Positions 46,800-59,013 of a stretch of DNA of 64,000 bases are shown here, piece by piece. A program made the translations under genes and the position numbers. Source of the DNA: Musa acuminata AAA Group (taxonomy: Eukaryota > Streptophyta > Magnoliopsida > Zingiberales > Musaceae). The stretch spans positions 20,000,001-20,064,000 of the forward strand of contig NC_088339.1 in NCBI RefSeq assembly GCF_036884655.1. The letters run 5' to 3'. A model generated the notes under the pieces. That model ran no database searches and was not told the origin of the DNA. It saw only the letters and a program-made list of their open reading frames with translations. Numbering within the stretch: the first letter of the stretch is position 1; every line of letters begins with the position of its first letter.

Positions 46800-47650
46800 A
46801 ACATTTGAAGTTCACTCTCAAATGCCAACACATGATTAGTGACGAGGTAGACAAACTGCTATGGGCAAGATTCATTATCAAAGTGTTGTACCCCCAATGG
46901 CTTGCTAATGCTATATTAATTAAAAATCTAATAAAAATTAAAGAATATATGTTGATTACATCGATCTCAATAAAGCATGCCCAAAGGATAGCTATCCTCT
47001 TTCTTGAAATGGTTAGCCATGAGCTCCTCTTCTTCATGGATACATTTTTGGGATATAACCAAATAAGGATGGAGCCTCATGATCAAGAACATACCTCCTT
47101 TATCATAGATTGAAGTATATATTGTTACAAAATCATATCATTTGAATTAAAAAATATGAGAGATACATACCAAAGGATGATGAATAAAATATTCAACAAT
47201 CAAATCAGAAGGAACGTTCAGGTGTGTGTGGATGACATAATAGTCAAAGTAGTATAACTGACTCGCATATGACAACCTTAGTTAAGACGTTTTAGTTTTT
47301 GAAGAGATATAATATGTGCCTTAACATATCTAAGTGTGCTTATCAGAGAGGAACATATGTAAATCTCAAAATGGTCTATGTCATATTAGAGATACATCCA
47401 CCTTGATCGATGAAAGAAGTGCAATAGTTGATAGGGCAAATAGTGGTACTTAGTCGATTTTTATCTTAGTCCAGTGACAAGTGCTTGCCCTTCTTCCAGG
47501 TATTGAAAAATAAAAAAAGTTTCTTGTGGACCGAGAAGCGCTAGGAGGTATTTGAAAAGTTGAAGCACCATTTCATCCAATTGCTACAGCACTCCTCCTC
47601 CATTCTAGGTGAGGCTCTCAACCTATCTAGTTATGACTGAGCAGGCTATT
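46800..47650 (+). pseudogene. Gypsy reverse transcriptase and early RNase H remnant
   Basis: Frame 46805-47113 reads D-E-V-D-K-L-L, then Y-P-Q-W-L-A-N-A, then F-F-M-D-T-F-L-G-Y-N-Q-I-R-M. At about 47222 V-C-V-D-D-I-I-V-K keeps the two catalytic aspartates. Frames shift several times. An L-F-F-Q-V-L-like connection segment and the start of RNase H follow to about 47650. Confidence 0.75.
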
Positions 47651-48755
47651 ACCTTCTAAATTTAAATATAAATCATAATTTTAACACATGAATAATTTCA
47701 ACATATTCTAGTCAAATACATTCTAAATCATTCAGAATAGCATATTTTAATTTTTAGATCAAAGAATATCAAAAATTTTAGATAACATATTTTAATCTAA
47801 CAAAATTTTAATCCAAATAAGATTAAAGGTAAGATGTAATGCCAGAAAACATCATATATTTAATACATAAAATATGTAAATTTTTAACATATTTAAATCT
47901 AAAAATAAAAATCATAAATAGGGGTCAAAGAACATTATAAAAAACTTCAATTGATAAATTTTAATACAATAATAAAAATTTTGACATTTAAAGAATTGAT
48001 AAATATTTTAAAACTATAAAACTTTCAACATTTAAAGAATCAAAATAAAAACTAAATTTTTTATTTTTAAGAAAGGTAGGGAAACCTACCTCTCGTCAGC
48101 AGGGTGTAACTCCTCGTTCCTCCCGTTGTTGTGCTCGGCTAAGTGAGGAACGAATGAGAGAGATCCCTCCCTTTAAATAGAAGGAGGTGGGCCTCCATTA
48201 AAGGAAGTTTATTTTTATTTTTATATTTATTAAATATAAATTATTTCTATTTAATATACTTACAAATATGACATCACTCTATTTGGAATGCTTAATAGTT
48301 ATTTCCTAATTCGTATTAACAAATAAGGAAATAGATTAAGATTTCCTAAATTACAATGGTAAGTAAGGGAAAAAAATTTAATTCCTAACTTGATTATTTG
48401 ATTTGATTACACTCTATTTCCTGAGTCGGCTCTTTAGGCTTGTTATCCCTTTAAGGGTGCAAGGTCCTCTTCATTAGGACTTTGTATTTCTTCTTTAGTT
48501 GATTGTTGCTCCTATGGCATCTAGATCGAGGCGGATCCAAATCCTCTACCGATGGCTTATATGCAATTGTCGGAACTGATCGAGACTCTACCATTCTTGA
48601 CAAAGAGCCGAGCTCCTTCCTTTTAAGGGCATATAGATTAATGCCTATATAGAATCAAAATCATAAAATTAAAGGTTAAAAAGGAAGATCAAGCAAAGCG
48701 AGGGGAAATTCAAGTCATACCCTAAAGAGTCGAGTTGAGACCTATAGGAAAACCT
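47650..48755. other. AT-rich repeat-like DNA, no gene recognised
   Basis: 47650-48070 is very AT-rich. 48070-48180 has an AAGTGAGGAACGAATGAGAGA block and TTTAAATAG as in LTR promoters, and the GAATGAGAGA text recurs near 53630. 48420-48750 is mixed-composition repeat sequence of unknown type. Confidence 0.4.
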
Positions 48756-48994
48756 TAGGCAAAATCTTATGCGCAATAAAAGAATAGAAAGCAAAATCCA
48801 AGATTTCCAAAAGAAAAAGGTTCTTATCGTCATATGAAGATTGGTGCATGAAACAAAACACAAAATTGAAAATCGTGCATATCAAGACAAATTTGTTACC
48901 TAGAGAGATCATATATCCTTGCAAAATCTCAAATCTATAGAAGCAGATTAAGGAGGTTAACTATTCTCGTCTCTAACAGTGATCCACATGATAG
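48756..48994 (-). repeat. LTR fragment of the copia family seen at 55767 and 62918
   Basis: It aligns with the start of those LTRs: GAAGATTGGTGCA, GTTACCT(A/C)(A/G)(A/G)GAGATCATAT, and GTGATCCACA near its end. It is cut off at 48994, exactly where the SIRE-like LTR begins. Confidence 0.65.
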
Positions 48995-50530
48995 TGTTAG
49001 GAACGAGTCAGCACTAAGAGGGGGGGATGAATTAGTGCAGTGGTAAAAACGTCAGTTCTGAAATTTCATTTCGTACGTTGAAAATCGATTCCAAAAATAT
49101 GCTTAGATTGAAAGCGTACGGAAGAGCGTAGCAAGTAATGAGAAGGTAGTTTGCAGTTTAAAGTAAATTGCTTAAAGTAAAGGCAAACTAGATTTTTATA
49201 GTGGTTCGGTCGTCGTGACCTACATCCACTCCACCGATTCCTCTTTCGTCAAGGCCACCGGCATCCACTATTGGTCATCTTTCAATAGGCAAAGACCAAC
49301 CACCTTTTACACCCCTCTTCTCCCTTTCACAGATTTAGGAGACAACCTTTACAAGCACACACACACACTCCTCCTAAACAGAATTCTAGACTTAGACTAG
49401 AGGAGGGGATTTGTCAAGTGATTGCAATAGCGTTTCTTCACTTTTAAACTCTTTGTACTTGTATTTGTTTAACCAGGAATGATAGGGGTATTTGTAGGCC
49501 TCAAGTTGATTCAAACTTGAAGCTTAAAAACATCTCGTCATGGGTTTCCTGGGTTCGGACAGTACCACTACCTATGCTGGGCGGTACCACCGCCAATGTC
49601 AGTTTGACACTGACACTGCGTTGGGTGGTACCATCGCCCGGACTGGCGATACCACCGCCTGACACAGTCTCGAAGACTGTGCTATGACAGTGCCACTTCT
49701 TGGGTCACTATTTAGGCCTTTCATTGGGCTCAACATAGTCCTTACATGGGCCCAATTGGCCCATAATTGGGTTGGCCCAAATCCAATCTCAATTACGTGT
49801 TAACTATGAAATCTAAGGCATACTTAAGCTAAATAAGTCCCTAGGTTTTGGTTTCTACCGGTGAGCTTCCGACGATCTTCCGATGAACTTCCGACGATCT
49901 CCCGACAATATTCCAATGGACTTCCGGCAAGCTCCTGAACTTCATGACGATCTTCTTGGCGAGTTTTGACGAGCTTCTTCTGGCAAGCTCTTGGACTTCT
50001 CGGCTAGTTCCTACAGAACTTCTGATGAACGTCTGGACTTCTGACGAACTCTCGAACTCCCAACGAAATCGCATTCTTGACTCTAGGACTTCATTTTGCT
50101 TTATGCCTTGCTATCGTAGTTAATCCTACACATACAAAAACACACTTCGATCTAGACAATTATTACTAAGCATGAATCATGTTGTTCGACATGTCATTGG
50201 TCCATCGATGCTTCGCCCGATTCTTCGATGCATTGTCCTCTTTTACGGCCTATTGCCCAATCGGCTAGTTGACCTCCTTAACTTCGATATCCTTAGCGCA
50301 ATATCCCTCTTCTTGGCCCGATGCCCAAATCCATGGCCCGAAGCCTTCTGTCGATACGTCAACTGATCCTCCGACACGACGTCTAATCTTTTGACACGTT
50401 TTCCTCTGGCCCAACATGATTATTCCTGCTTTAATTGTCTATCTCTGATCGAAGCATCCTACGTCACTCAAAACACATATCAAATCATAAACACTTATCA
50501 ATTGGTTTCATCATCAAAATCCGGGATTCA
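48995..50530 (-). repeat. Left (3') LTR, 1536 bp
   Basis: On the plus strand it runs TGTTAGGAACGAGTC to GGGATTCA, followed by ATAATCTCCCCCTTTTTG, the complement of a polypurine tract. It has about four GGTACC-type modules near 49560-49665. Confidence 0.85.
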
Positions 50531-50548
50531 ATAATCTCCCCCTTTTTG
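50531..50548 (-). other. Polypurine tract of the SIRE-like element
   Basis: The minus strand reads CAAAAAGGGGGAGATTAT directly before the 3' LTR. It primes plus-strand DNA synthesis in LTR elements. Confidence 0.8.
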
Positions 50549-53110
50549 ATGATGACAATCAATTGATGACGGAATTAATCTTAACTCCCGGAGTTTAAAC
50601 AAACTCCCCCTATTAATATGCCATATTGATAGAACTCTTGGATTCAAAAATCCAAGCAACATGTTATCATAAACTTATGTATAATATCATCATACTTCTC
50701 CCCCTTTGTCATCAACAAAAAGGAGAAGTTCACTTATCAAATGTTTAGACATACAAGTTCAACTCATTGCATAATAAACATAATCTCCATTTTTATCATC
50801 ATGCAAGCTAGCAAAAATTTAGCAAGTGCTACATTATATTAGAACATGCAAGCTATCAAGTTTTAGATATGCAAGGTAGTAAGATAGCATGTTCTAAAAC
50901 ATATAAGCTAGCAAAAATGATATGTTCAAGAAGGCATCTCTTGCTTCTTGAAATATGTAAGTTTCTAAATTTTGCTAGATGTGCAAGTTAGCATGTTTTG
51001 CTTATTGAGATATGCAAGATAACACTTCTTTCTCTATGCAATTTGCAAGCTAGCAAATTTTTACTTCCTTTGCAATGTTTGAGCTAGCAATTTTGCCTCT
51101 TTTGCAAAGTGCAAGTTTTCAAATTTTGCATCTTGAGCTAGTAATATTTCTCCCCCTTTGTCATTGTCAAAAAGAAGGGAAGAATACAATTTTATAGTTC
51201 TTTTCCCTTTTACAACGATTTCTAAATCATGACAAAAGTAAAGTAACAAAGATGAAAAATCAAGTCGTGAATGGCAAAATAATTTTTCATCATGAATATT
51301 TCATCATTGCATGTATCATTATCATAAGTTGAAGTATAGCATGCATAATACTAAATCGTCATTCAAAATTGTATCAATATTTCAATCATAAAAAAAAGAA
51401 AGATCAAGTCTAAAGTTCGAGAAATCAAGAGAAACCATAATTCATTTTAATAAATATCCTCTTAAATAATTAACAAAAATAATTCTTAGGAGATCATGAT
51501 ATAGATAAAATTCATTTTATGTTGTAGGAGAACAAGATCTCAATTCATGCATCAAAATCATGATTCATCTAAAAAATTCTCCTCTTTAAATATTCAAAGA
51601 GAGATCTTAGGAGATCAAAAGATATTCAAATGAAATTTTAAGTCATGAATTTTGAAAAAGATATTCTCTTTAGTAAATCGTAAAAGAAAACATAGGAGAA
51701 AAAGATTTCAATTCATGCATATAAAATCTTGACTTAAACATAAGAAATCTCAATTTATAAATCTCAAAAAATCAAGATAAAACTCATTCATATTCAAATT
51801 GTCAAATCAAAATCATTTTCAAGAGATTCATAAAAAAAACATAGATAGATACATTAATCTCTCCTTTTTGAAAAATCAATAAAGTAGAGAAATTTTTCTA
51901 GGAGAAAGCTTTCCTCTTTTTAGTGTTTTAATTCATATGATTAATTTCATTTATGCCAAATAAATAAATGCATCAACATTTAAAATCGAAAGTGCAAGAT
52001 TTATTATGTCAAAGATCAATAGGGCATAAATCACAAAAATCATCATGCATCATTTTTAAATCTCATACATAGTATAAAATCACCAAGCATGGTACTAAAA
52101 ATTTTAATATTTCATTACATAGTTATATCATTATGCATCATTGAAAATGATTTCATCGAACATAAAGCATTTTCAATCAAGTTCATTTTGTTTGTAGTAG
52201 CCATGCATTTTTCTTTTTAGGTGAATCTAACTTTTCATGCTTAGTTTCCATACAAAAGCTATACATCATTTTTAAAATCAAAAAAGCAACTTTCATTATG
52301 GTAAAAATCGATAATCCATAAATCATAATAATCATCATACATAATTTTGAAAGATAAACTCATTAAGTACTATCATTATGCATTATTACATTATTTCATC
52401 AAGCATGATTTCATAAAGTGTTTTCAATAAAAAATAATATGGAAATAATTAAGATACACATTATCATTAAAATATCTAGCATGATTTAAGTCTAACATTT
52501 TGTTCCTTTATTATAACACATACAATTTTCATGATTATTTTCAAACTTACTAGATAAGTATGATATCTAATTTTTGTATTTTTCATTTATTAAACATATA
52601 ATTTTCATTATCATTTTCAAAATTACTAGCATAATCATATATTTTTTTACATTTTTATTTTTAAATATGTAATTTTTTAAAAAATAATTATTCTAAACTA
52701 ATTAAAAATAACTCATGAAAAGCATCATATAATTTTGAAATAAATTAAAAGAGTTTTGATTACCTCGTCGTCGAAAGTCGTTAAGGCGTAGTTTGCCACC
52801 TCGCCTTTGTTGATTTTCTCCTCATTTTCGGATGAGCTTAATTCATCCCAAAGTACTTCCTTCTTCTTGCGTTTATAGCAAGTAGTTGCGTTCTTTTTAC
52901 TTTGGTTCTTTAACTTTTATTTCATGAACTTTTTAAATTTTATGAGGAGTTCAAGTTTACCATCACTTAGCTTATGCTCGAGTGGTCTTCAATTGCTCTA
53001 AGTCCAAAATCCTTCCTATTCTTTGGAAGGTGGTTTTCAAGTTCTTCATGTGCATTGCACATAATTTCATAGGTCATCAAAGACCTATGAGTTCTTCAAT
53101 TGGTAAATGG
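50549..53110 (-). other. Non-coding internal region of the SIRE-like element
   Basis: AT-rich DNA with many GCTAGCAAA- and GCAAG-like short repeats (50810-51130) and scattered CCCCCTTTGTCATC blocks (50700, 51151). No pol domain seen on either strand. Confidence 0.6.
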
Positions 53111-53121
53111 TTCAAGTTTTT

Positions 53122-53487
53122 TTATTCTTGAATAGCCATTACTTTTGAATTCCAAGTTTTAGAAAGTGAGCGTAAAACTTTATTCACAAGTTTAAGATTC
53201 GAAAAACATTTGCCAAGAGCTTTTAAACTATTGACGACATCCGTAAAGTGGGTGTATATGTAAACAATAGTTTCGTTTAGTTTCATTTGAAATAGCTCGA
53301 AATCATGCGTTAAAAAATTAATCTTCGAATCTTTTACTCTATTAGTGCCTTCGTGTGTGATTTCGAGAGTGTGCCATATGTCAAAAGCCATTTCGCACAT
53401 AGAAATTCGATTAAATTCAGTTTTATCCAAAGTGTAAAATAGAGCGTTCATAGCTCTAACATTTAAGGAAAAAATCTTCTTCTCCAA
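53122..53487 (-). pseudogene. SIRE-like gag (UBN2) fragment
   Basis: The 121-codon minus frame reads A-L-F-Y-T-L-D-K-T-E-F-N-R-I, then A-F-D-I-W-H-T-L-E-I-T-H-E-G-T, then F-T-D-V-V-N-S-L-K-A-L-G and V-L-R-S-L. This is the standard gag block of SIRE and related copia elements. The upstream start of gag and all downstream domains are gone. Confidence 0.8.
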
Positions 53488-53702
53488 ATCATTCTAATAG
53501 TTCATTTAAGGAAGACCTTCTAAAACCACTTTTGATAATATTCCATAAATTCAAATATAAAGAAAGCAAAAAAACTCTCATTCGAGTTTTCCAATAAGTG
53601 TAGCCTGTCCCATTGAATAAGGGAGGACGAATGAGAGAGTGACCCTCTTGAAAGCCAAAAAGAACCATTTTTCTTAGGTATTAAACTAAATAAGAAATAT
53701 GA

Positions 53703-53717
53703 GGCTCTGATACCAAT
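53703..53717 (-). other. Primer-binding site of the SIRE-like element
   Basis: The minus strand reads ATTGGTATCAGAGCC directly after the LTR, complementary to the 3' end of initiator tRNA-Met. It is intact. Confidence 0.85.
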
Positions 53718-55305
53718 TGTTAGGAACGAGTCGGTACTAAGAGGGGGGTTGAATTAGTGTAGTGGTAAAAACGTTGGTTCTGAAATTTCATTTCAGACAT
53801 TAAAAACTGATTCCGAAAATATGCTTAGATTGAAAGCGTACAGAAGAGCGTAGCAAGTAACGAGAAGGCAATTTGCTATTTAAAATAAATTGCTCAAAGT
53901 AAAGGCAAACCATATTTTTATAGTGGTTCGGTCATCGTGACCTACATCCACTCCACCGATTCGTCTTCCGTCGAGGCTATTGGCATATACTATCGGTCTT
54001 CTTTCAATAGGCAAAAACCAACCACCTTTTACACCCCTCTTCTCCTTTTTATAGGTTTAGGAGACAACCTTTATAAGCACACACACTCCTCCTAAACAGA
54101 ATTCTAGACTTAGACTAGAGGAGGAGATTTCTCAAGTGATTGCAACAGCGTTTCTTTACTTTTAAACTCTCTATACTTGTATTTGTTTAACCAGGGATGA
54201 GAGGGGCATTTATAGGTCTCAAGTTGATTCAAACTTGGAGCCTAAAAACATCTCATCTCGGGTTTTCTAGGTTCGGGCGGTACCACCGCTTGTGTTAGTT
54301 TCACACTAATACTACACTGGGCGGTACCACCGCTTGGCACTGGGCCATTGGGTTGTACCACTGCCTAGAATGGTGGTACCACCACTTGGCACTCTACCAG
54401 GGGCAGTACCACTACCCAGATTGGCGGTACCACCACCTGACATAGACTCGAAGACTATGCCATGACGGTGCCACTTCTTGGGTCATTGTTTGGGCCTTTC
54501 ATTGGACCCAACACAGTCCTTACATGGGCCCAACTAGCCCATAATTGGGTTGGCCCAAATCCAATCCCAATTACGTGCTAACTATGAAATCTAAGGCATA
54601 CCTAAGCTAAACAAGTCCCTAGGTCTTGGTTTCTTCCGACGAGCTTCCGGCGATCTTTCAGTGAACTTCCGACGATCTCCTGGCAATGTTCTAATGGACT
54701 TCTGGCAGGCTCCTGGACTTCACGACGATCTTCTTGGCAAGTTTCGATGAGCTTCTTCTGACAAGCTCCTAGACTTCTCGGCTGGTTCCAGCAGAACTTC
54801 CGATGAACGTTTGGACTTCCAATGAACTCTCGAACTCCCAATGAAATCACATCCTTGACTCCGTGACTTCATTTTGCTTTATGCCTTGCTATTGTAGTTA
54901 ATCCTGCACATATAAAAATACACTTCGATCTAGACAATTATTACTAAGCTTGAATCATATTGTCCGGCATGTCATTGGTCCATCGACACTTCGTCTGATT
55001 CTTCGGCACATCATCCTCTCTTGTGGCCTATTGCCCAATCGGCCAGTTGACTCAATAACTCCGATATCCTTGGCACAATATCCACTCTTCTTGGCCCAAT
55101 GCTCGAATCTATGGCCCGAAGCCTTCTGTCGATACGTCAACCGATCCTCCGGCTCGATGTCCAATCTTCTGATATGTTCCATCGGCCCAACATGATTCTT
55201 TCTGCTTTAGTTGTCTCATCTGATCAAAGCATCCTGTGTCACTAAAAATGTAGATTAAATCATAAACACTTATCAATTGGTTTTATCATCAAAATATGAG
55301 ATTCA
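53718..55305 (-). repeat. Right (5') LTR, 1588 bp
   Basis: Pairs with 48995-50530. It has the same ends but six GGTACC-type modules (about 54280-54440), which accounts for much of the extra length. Confidence 0.85.
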
Positions 55306-55452
55306 ATAATCTCTCTCTTTTTTTATGATGACAACCAATTGATGACGGAGTTATACTTAACTCCCGGAGTTTAAACAAACTCCCCCTATCAATATGCCAT
55401 ATTGATAAAGACTCTTCGATTCAAAAATCCAAGCAACATGTTATCATAAACT
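55306..55452 (-). mobile_element. Internal scrap of a second SIRE-like copy
   Basis: It matches 50531-50683 almost base for base (polypurine tract, then CTCCCGGAGTTTAAACAAAC) and stops at TTATCATAAACT. Confidence 0.8.
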
Positions 55453-55766
55453 GCACGATTTTCAAATTGCTACATGATCTTCCTCTCCACGTGCACCATG
55501 TGATCAAGATGGGGTAGGCCCTTCTTATTGTCCACACGCCTTGCTACCGGCTAAGGAGGATAGAGAGGAAGAAAAATAGTAGGTGGCAGTAAAAAAAAGT
55601 ATAGCCTTTACCCCTTTGGTTCTCTCCTATTTATAGATGTCCTTGTCAGTTTAACTCTAATGGATCCTGCACTGTTGGGTATTGGATCTCCATCCAACTA
55701 CCCAAGATTAATGGATTAATGGATCTCTGTATAATAATCTCTCATTGGGTCTTATTGGATCTTATC
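55453..55766 (-). repeat. LTR fragment of a copia element, interrupted on both sides
   Basis: It shares TGGGTATTGGATCTCCATCC and CTCATTGGGTCTTATTGGATC-like text with the middle of the LTR at 55767-57439. It may be the continuation of the fragment ending at 48994, split by the SIRE-like insertion. Confidence 0.5.
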
Positions 55767-57439
55767 TGTTGGGTAATCTTGGGGGCGACATCACATGCGC
55801 AACGGAAGAACAAAAAATAAAATTTTTAATTTCCCAAAGATTTGTTCGTCGTCGTGCGAAGATTGGTGCACAAAATTCGCAAAACAGAAAACTGTGTATA
55901 GTAAAGATTGTGTTACCTAAGGAGATCATATATCCTTGAATCCCTACAGATCTCTAGGAGAGGGTGAAGGAGGTCAAGCGCCCTCCTCTCTAGCAGTGAT
56001 CCACACAACAGGGCTACTATGATGCTCCTCAAAACTCCAGGCCTGCTTTGAGGTAGAGAGAGTGAGGAGAATAGGAGAGGCAAGCAAAAGGCTCTAGCTT
56101 ATGAACCACTGAATCTCTCCTATTTATATAGGTCCCATGTTATTTTAACCCTAATGGATCTAGCCATATTGGGTATTGGATCTCCATCCAACTATCCAAA
56201 CCTTTTAGATTAATGGATCTCTATCCAATTATCTCTCATGGGCTCTTATTAGATCTCATCCATGGGATCTAATAATTCAAAAGCTTATTGGATATCCAAA
56301 AAGATAAAGGCTCCGACGGATATCTCATATCCGAACCTCTACTCATCGCAATGCCTACCATATTTGTGTGACCCTCTAGGCCTAATATCGAGCTGGCCAT
56401 GAGTTATACGTATCAAAAGTCCTTATAGCTCAATGAATTATTATCTTCATAATAATTCACTTGACTCATCGACTATGGACGTATTAGGCCACTACGCCGT
56501 AGTCCCTAGATGATACAAGGGAATCCAATCCATTGGACGTTACTATGTACCTACAGTCCCTCATCCATCTAATATCTCAGAGATCGTATACCGGGTATGG
56601 TGCTGTCAGACCCATATGGTTTCTACTCTAGTCTCGCTCTAATCAGATTCTCCTAGAGAACTCTTTCTCTCTCAATCCGAATGACCTTGGCCAGGGATTT
56701 ATCGGAGCAAGAACACATGAGATATTTTTCTCATGACACCGAAAGTGGATGATCCTCTATTAACACTTAATAGCCCTCGTAAGGTTGATTATCACTCCCG
56801 ATGACCAATTGTGCTAGATCTGAGACATCCAAACCTATAAGTCTGGTATTAAAGAGTGGAGCACTCATACAAGACATTCTTAGTGTCTCAAGTCTAAGGA
56901 CCAGATACACCACTAGGACTATGGAATCGCTGTCTGACAATAAGGTATCATCAACCATCTAGCATTCCGTAAGTAGATTAATCAATGAACTCATTCCCCA
57001 ATGATCACCTTTTTTGTATCCCTAGTGTCCCACACGAGCAGCTATAAGACCAGCTGCATCCATTATATGAATGGGTATATAACACACTAGTTTATCCGGT
57101 TATCTCAATGTCCCTCTCGAGTAATCTATGACCGAGATTATTTAGAATCTGTGTTTAGAGGCGAATCAGTCTCATTATCGTGATCTCATCATGATCTGAT
57201 TCCCATTGTATAAATCCAAAGACATATATATGTATACATATATATATATGTACATATATATATATGTATGTATATATATATATATGTATATATATATATG
57301 TATATATGTATATATATACATATATATAACAAGCGATATAAAGTAATAAATGTCAAAATATAATAAGCAAAAAGATTACGTGTCAAGTCACACATGCCGT
57401 CACTCACGTAATCAGCTTGCATGACACATATAATAAGCA
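55767..57439 (-). repeat. 3' LTR of the minus-strand copia element, 1673 bp
   Basis: It starts TGTTGGGTAATCTTGG and ends AATAAGCA, followed by ATCTCCCACTTGACC, the complement of the polypurine tract. It matches the LTR at 62918-64000. A TATG/TA microsatellite lies at 57222-57326. Confidence 0.85.
57222..57326. repeat. (TA)n/(TATG)n microsatellite inside the copia LTR
   Basis: About 105 bases of TA runs broken by TG. A minus frame across it is meaningless. Confidence 0.9.
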
Positions 57440-58900
57440 ATCTCCCACTTGACCTAAAGTCAATCATCTATGTGTCTGATCCCCATCAGACCCCTACGAT
57501 GCTCAAAGATAATATGAGACAACGACTTTGTCAGTGGATCTACAATGTTATCTTCGAATGTAACTCTTTTCACTCATACATCTCCTCAGTTCATAATCTC
57601 TCTAATTAAGAGGAACCTCCTCAGAACACTTCTAATGAGACCTGGGTTCCTTCGCTTAAGCGATCGCCCCATTATTGTCACAATATAAAGGAATTGGCTC
57701 CTCGCTGCCTGGCACGACTCCTAAATCCATGATGCACTTCTTCATCTAGACTCCCTCTTTTACTGCCTTTGCTGTAGCAATGTACTCTGCCTCTATGATT
57801 GAGTCAGTAGTAGTATCTTACTTGGAACTCTTTCTAGCATACTGCTCCTCCATTCAAGGTGTACACATACCCCAAATTTGACTTGCTATCATCGACATCG
57901 AATTGAAAACTCGAGTCCGTGTAGCCCTTATTCCTAAGGCTACTACATCCATATACTAGTAAAAGATCATTAGTCCTTCTCAAGTACTTAAGGAAACACT
58001 TTACTGTTTTCCAGTGCTCCAAGCTTGGATCCACCTGATACTTGCTCGTGACACTTAGAGCATGCACTATATCAGGCCTGGTACATAACATGACATACAT
58101 GATAGACCCTATCGCTGTGGCATAGGGTATCCTATCTATGTTTGTCATTTCTTCAGGAGTCTTTGAGGACATACTCCTAGAAAGCGATATCCCATGGCTC
58201 ATCAGTATGAGACATCTCTTGGAATTTTTCATGCGAAACCTTTGACAATGATGTCTAGTACCTAGATTGAGACAAGCCAAGCATCCTCTTGGATCTATCT
58301 TTATAGATATGAATCCCCAAGATATAAGATGCTTCCCCTAAGTCCTTCATGGAGAAGTGTCTAGATAACCAAGCATTTACTGTGGATAGCACTCCTACAT
58401 CATTCCCAATGATCAAGATGTCATCCACATACAATACTAAGAAGGTGATAGTGCTTCCACTTACCTTCCTGTAAACATAAGTTTTATCTTCATTCTTAAC
58501 GAAGTCATAAGACCTTATTGTCTCATCAAATCTTATGTTCTAACTTTGGGAAGCTTGCTTTAGTCCATAAATGGATCTAAACAACTTGTATACCTTATTT
58601 GGGTAGTCCTTTGAAACGAATCCGTCGGGCTGTATCATATACACCTCCTCCTCGAGGTTCCCATTGAGGAATACGTTTTTCACATCCATCTACCAGATCT
58701 CATAATCATAGTGTCCTGTAATAGACAATAAAATTTGGATGGATTTTAGCATGACTACGAGTGAGAAGGTTTCGTTGTAGTTAACACTTTGCCTTTGACG
58801 ATACCCCTTAGTCACTAACTTTGCTTTATAGGTCTGTACCTTTCCATCTACTCCGATCTTTTTCTTAAAGATTCACTTGCAACTGATGGGTACAATACCC
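57440..58900 (-). pseudogene. Copia reverse transcriptase and RNase H
   Basis: The minus frame keeps C-K-W-I-F-K-K, then [10 protein letters not shown], then G-L-K-Q-A-S, then the catalytic L-Y-V-D-D-I-L-I-I at 58434-58408 with both aspartates. F-S-M-K-D-L-G-E-A-S-Y and G-I-H-I-Y-K-D-R-S follow. The intact piece 58280-57834 covers the RT-RNase H link: P-Y-A-T-A-I-G-S-I-M-Y and C-T-R-P-D-I. RNase H continues to about 57480 with E-A-E-Y-I-A and Y-C-D-N-N-G-A-I-A. Several stops interrupt it. Confidence 0.85.
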
Positions 58901-59013
58901 TCGGGCACATCAACTAGGTTTCAAACCTTATTGGAGTACATAGAATCCATCTCAGAATTCATGGTTTCTTGCCACTTCCTAGAGTCTATACTCATAATAG
59001 CTTCCTCGTAGGT

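Larger units (their letters stand above)
44090..47650 (+). mobile_element. Decayed Ty3/gypsy retrotransposon, plus strand (Tat-like)
   Basis: An LTR end and primer-site region (44357/44358) are followed by gag, protease, reverse transcriptase and the start of RNase H in gypsy order. Stops and indels break all frames. No integrase or 3' LTR was recognised, so the element is 3'-truncated near 47650. The left LTR start is uncertain. Confidence 0.75.
48995..55452 (-). mobile_element. SIRE-like copia element lacking pol, LTR-internal-LTR-internal array
   Basis: Reading the minus strand from right to left: an internal scrap ending in a polypurine tract (55452-55306), an LTR (55305-53718), a tRNA-Met primer site, a gag remnant, non-coding internal DNA ending in a polypurine tract, and a second LTR (50530-48995). 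The 3.2-kb internal part has gag only and no protease, integrase or RT. The right-hand scrap shows that the right LTR was once also the 3' LTR of a neighbouring copy. Confidence 0.8.

Noticed and set aside
44090..47650. Possible endogenous pararetrovirus (badnavirus-like)
   Set aside because: The domain order, gag type and LTR end fit a Ty3/gypsy retrotransposon. I saw no movement-protein or coat-protein features.
53703..53717. tRNA-like text at several LTR borders (also 34225, 34395, 62904)
   Set aside because: They are primer-binding sites complementary to the tRNA 3' end, not tRNA genes; no cloverleaf surrounds them.
57189..57467. A minus frame rich in tyrosine and isoleucine
   Set aside because: It translates the TA/TATG repeat inside a copia LTR.
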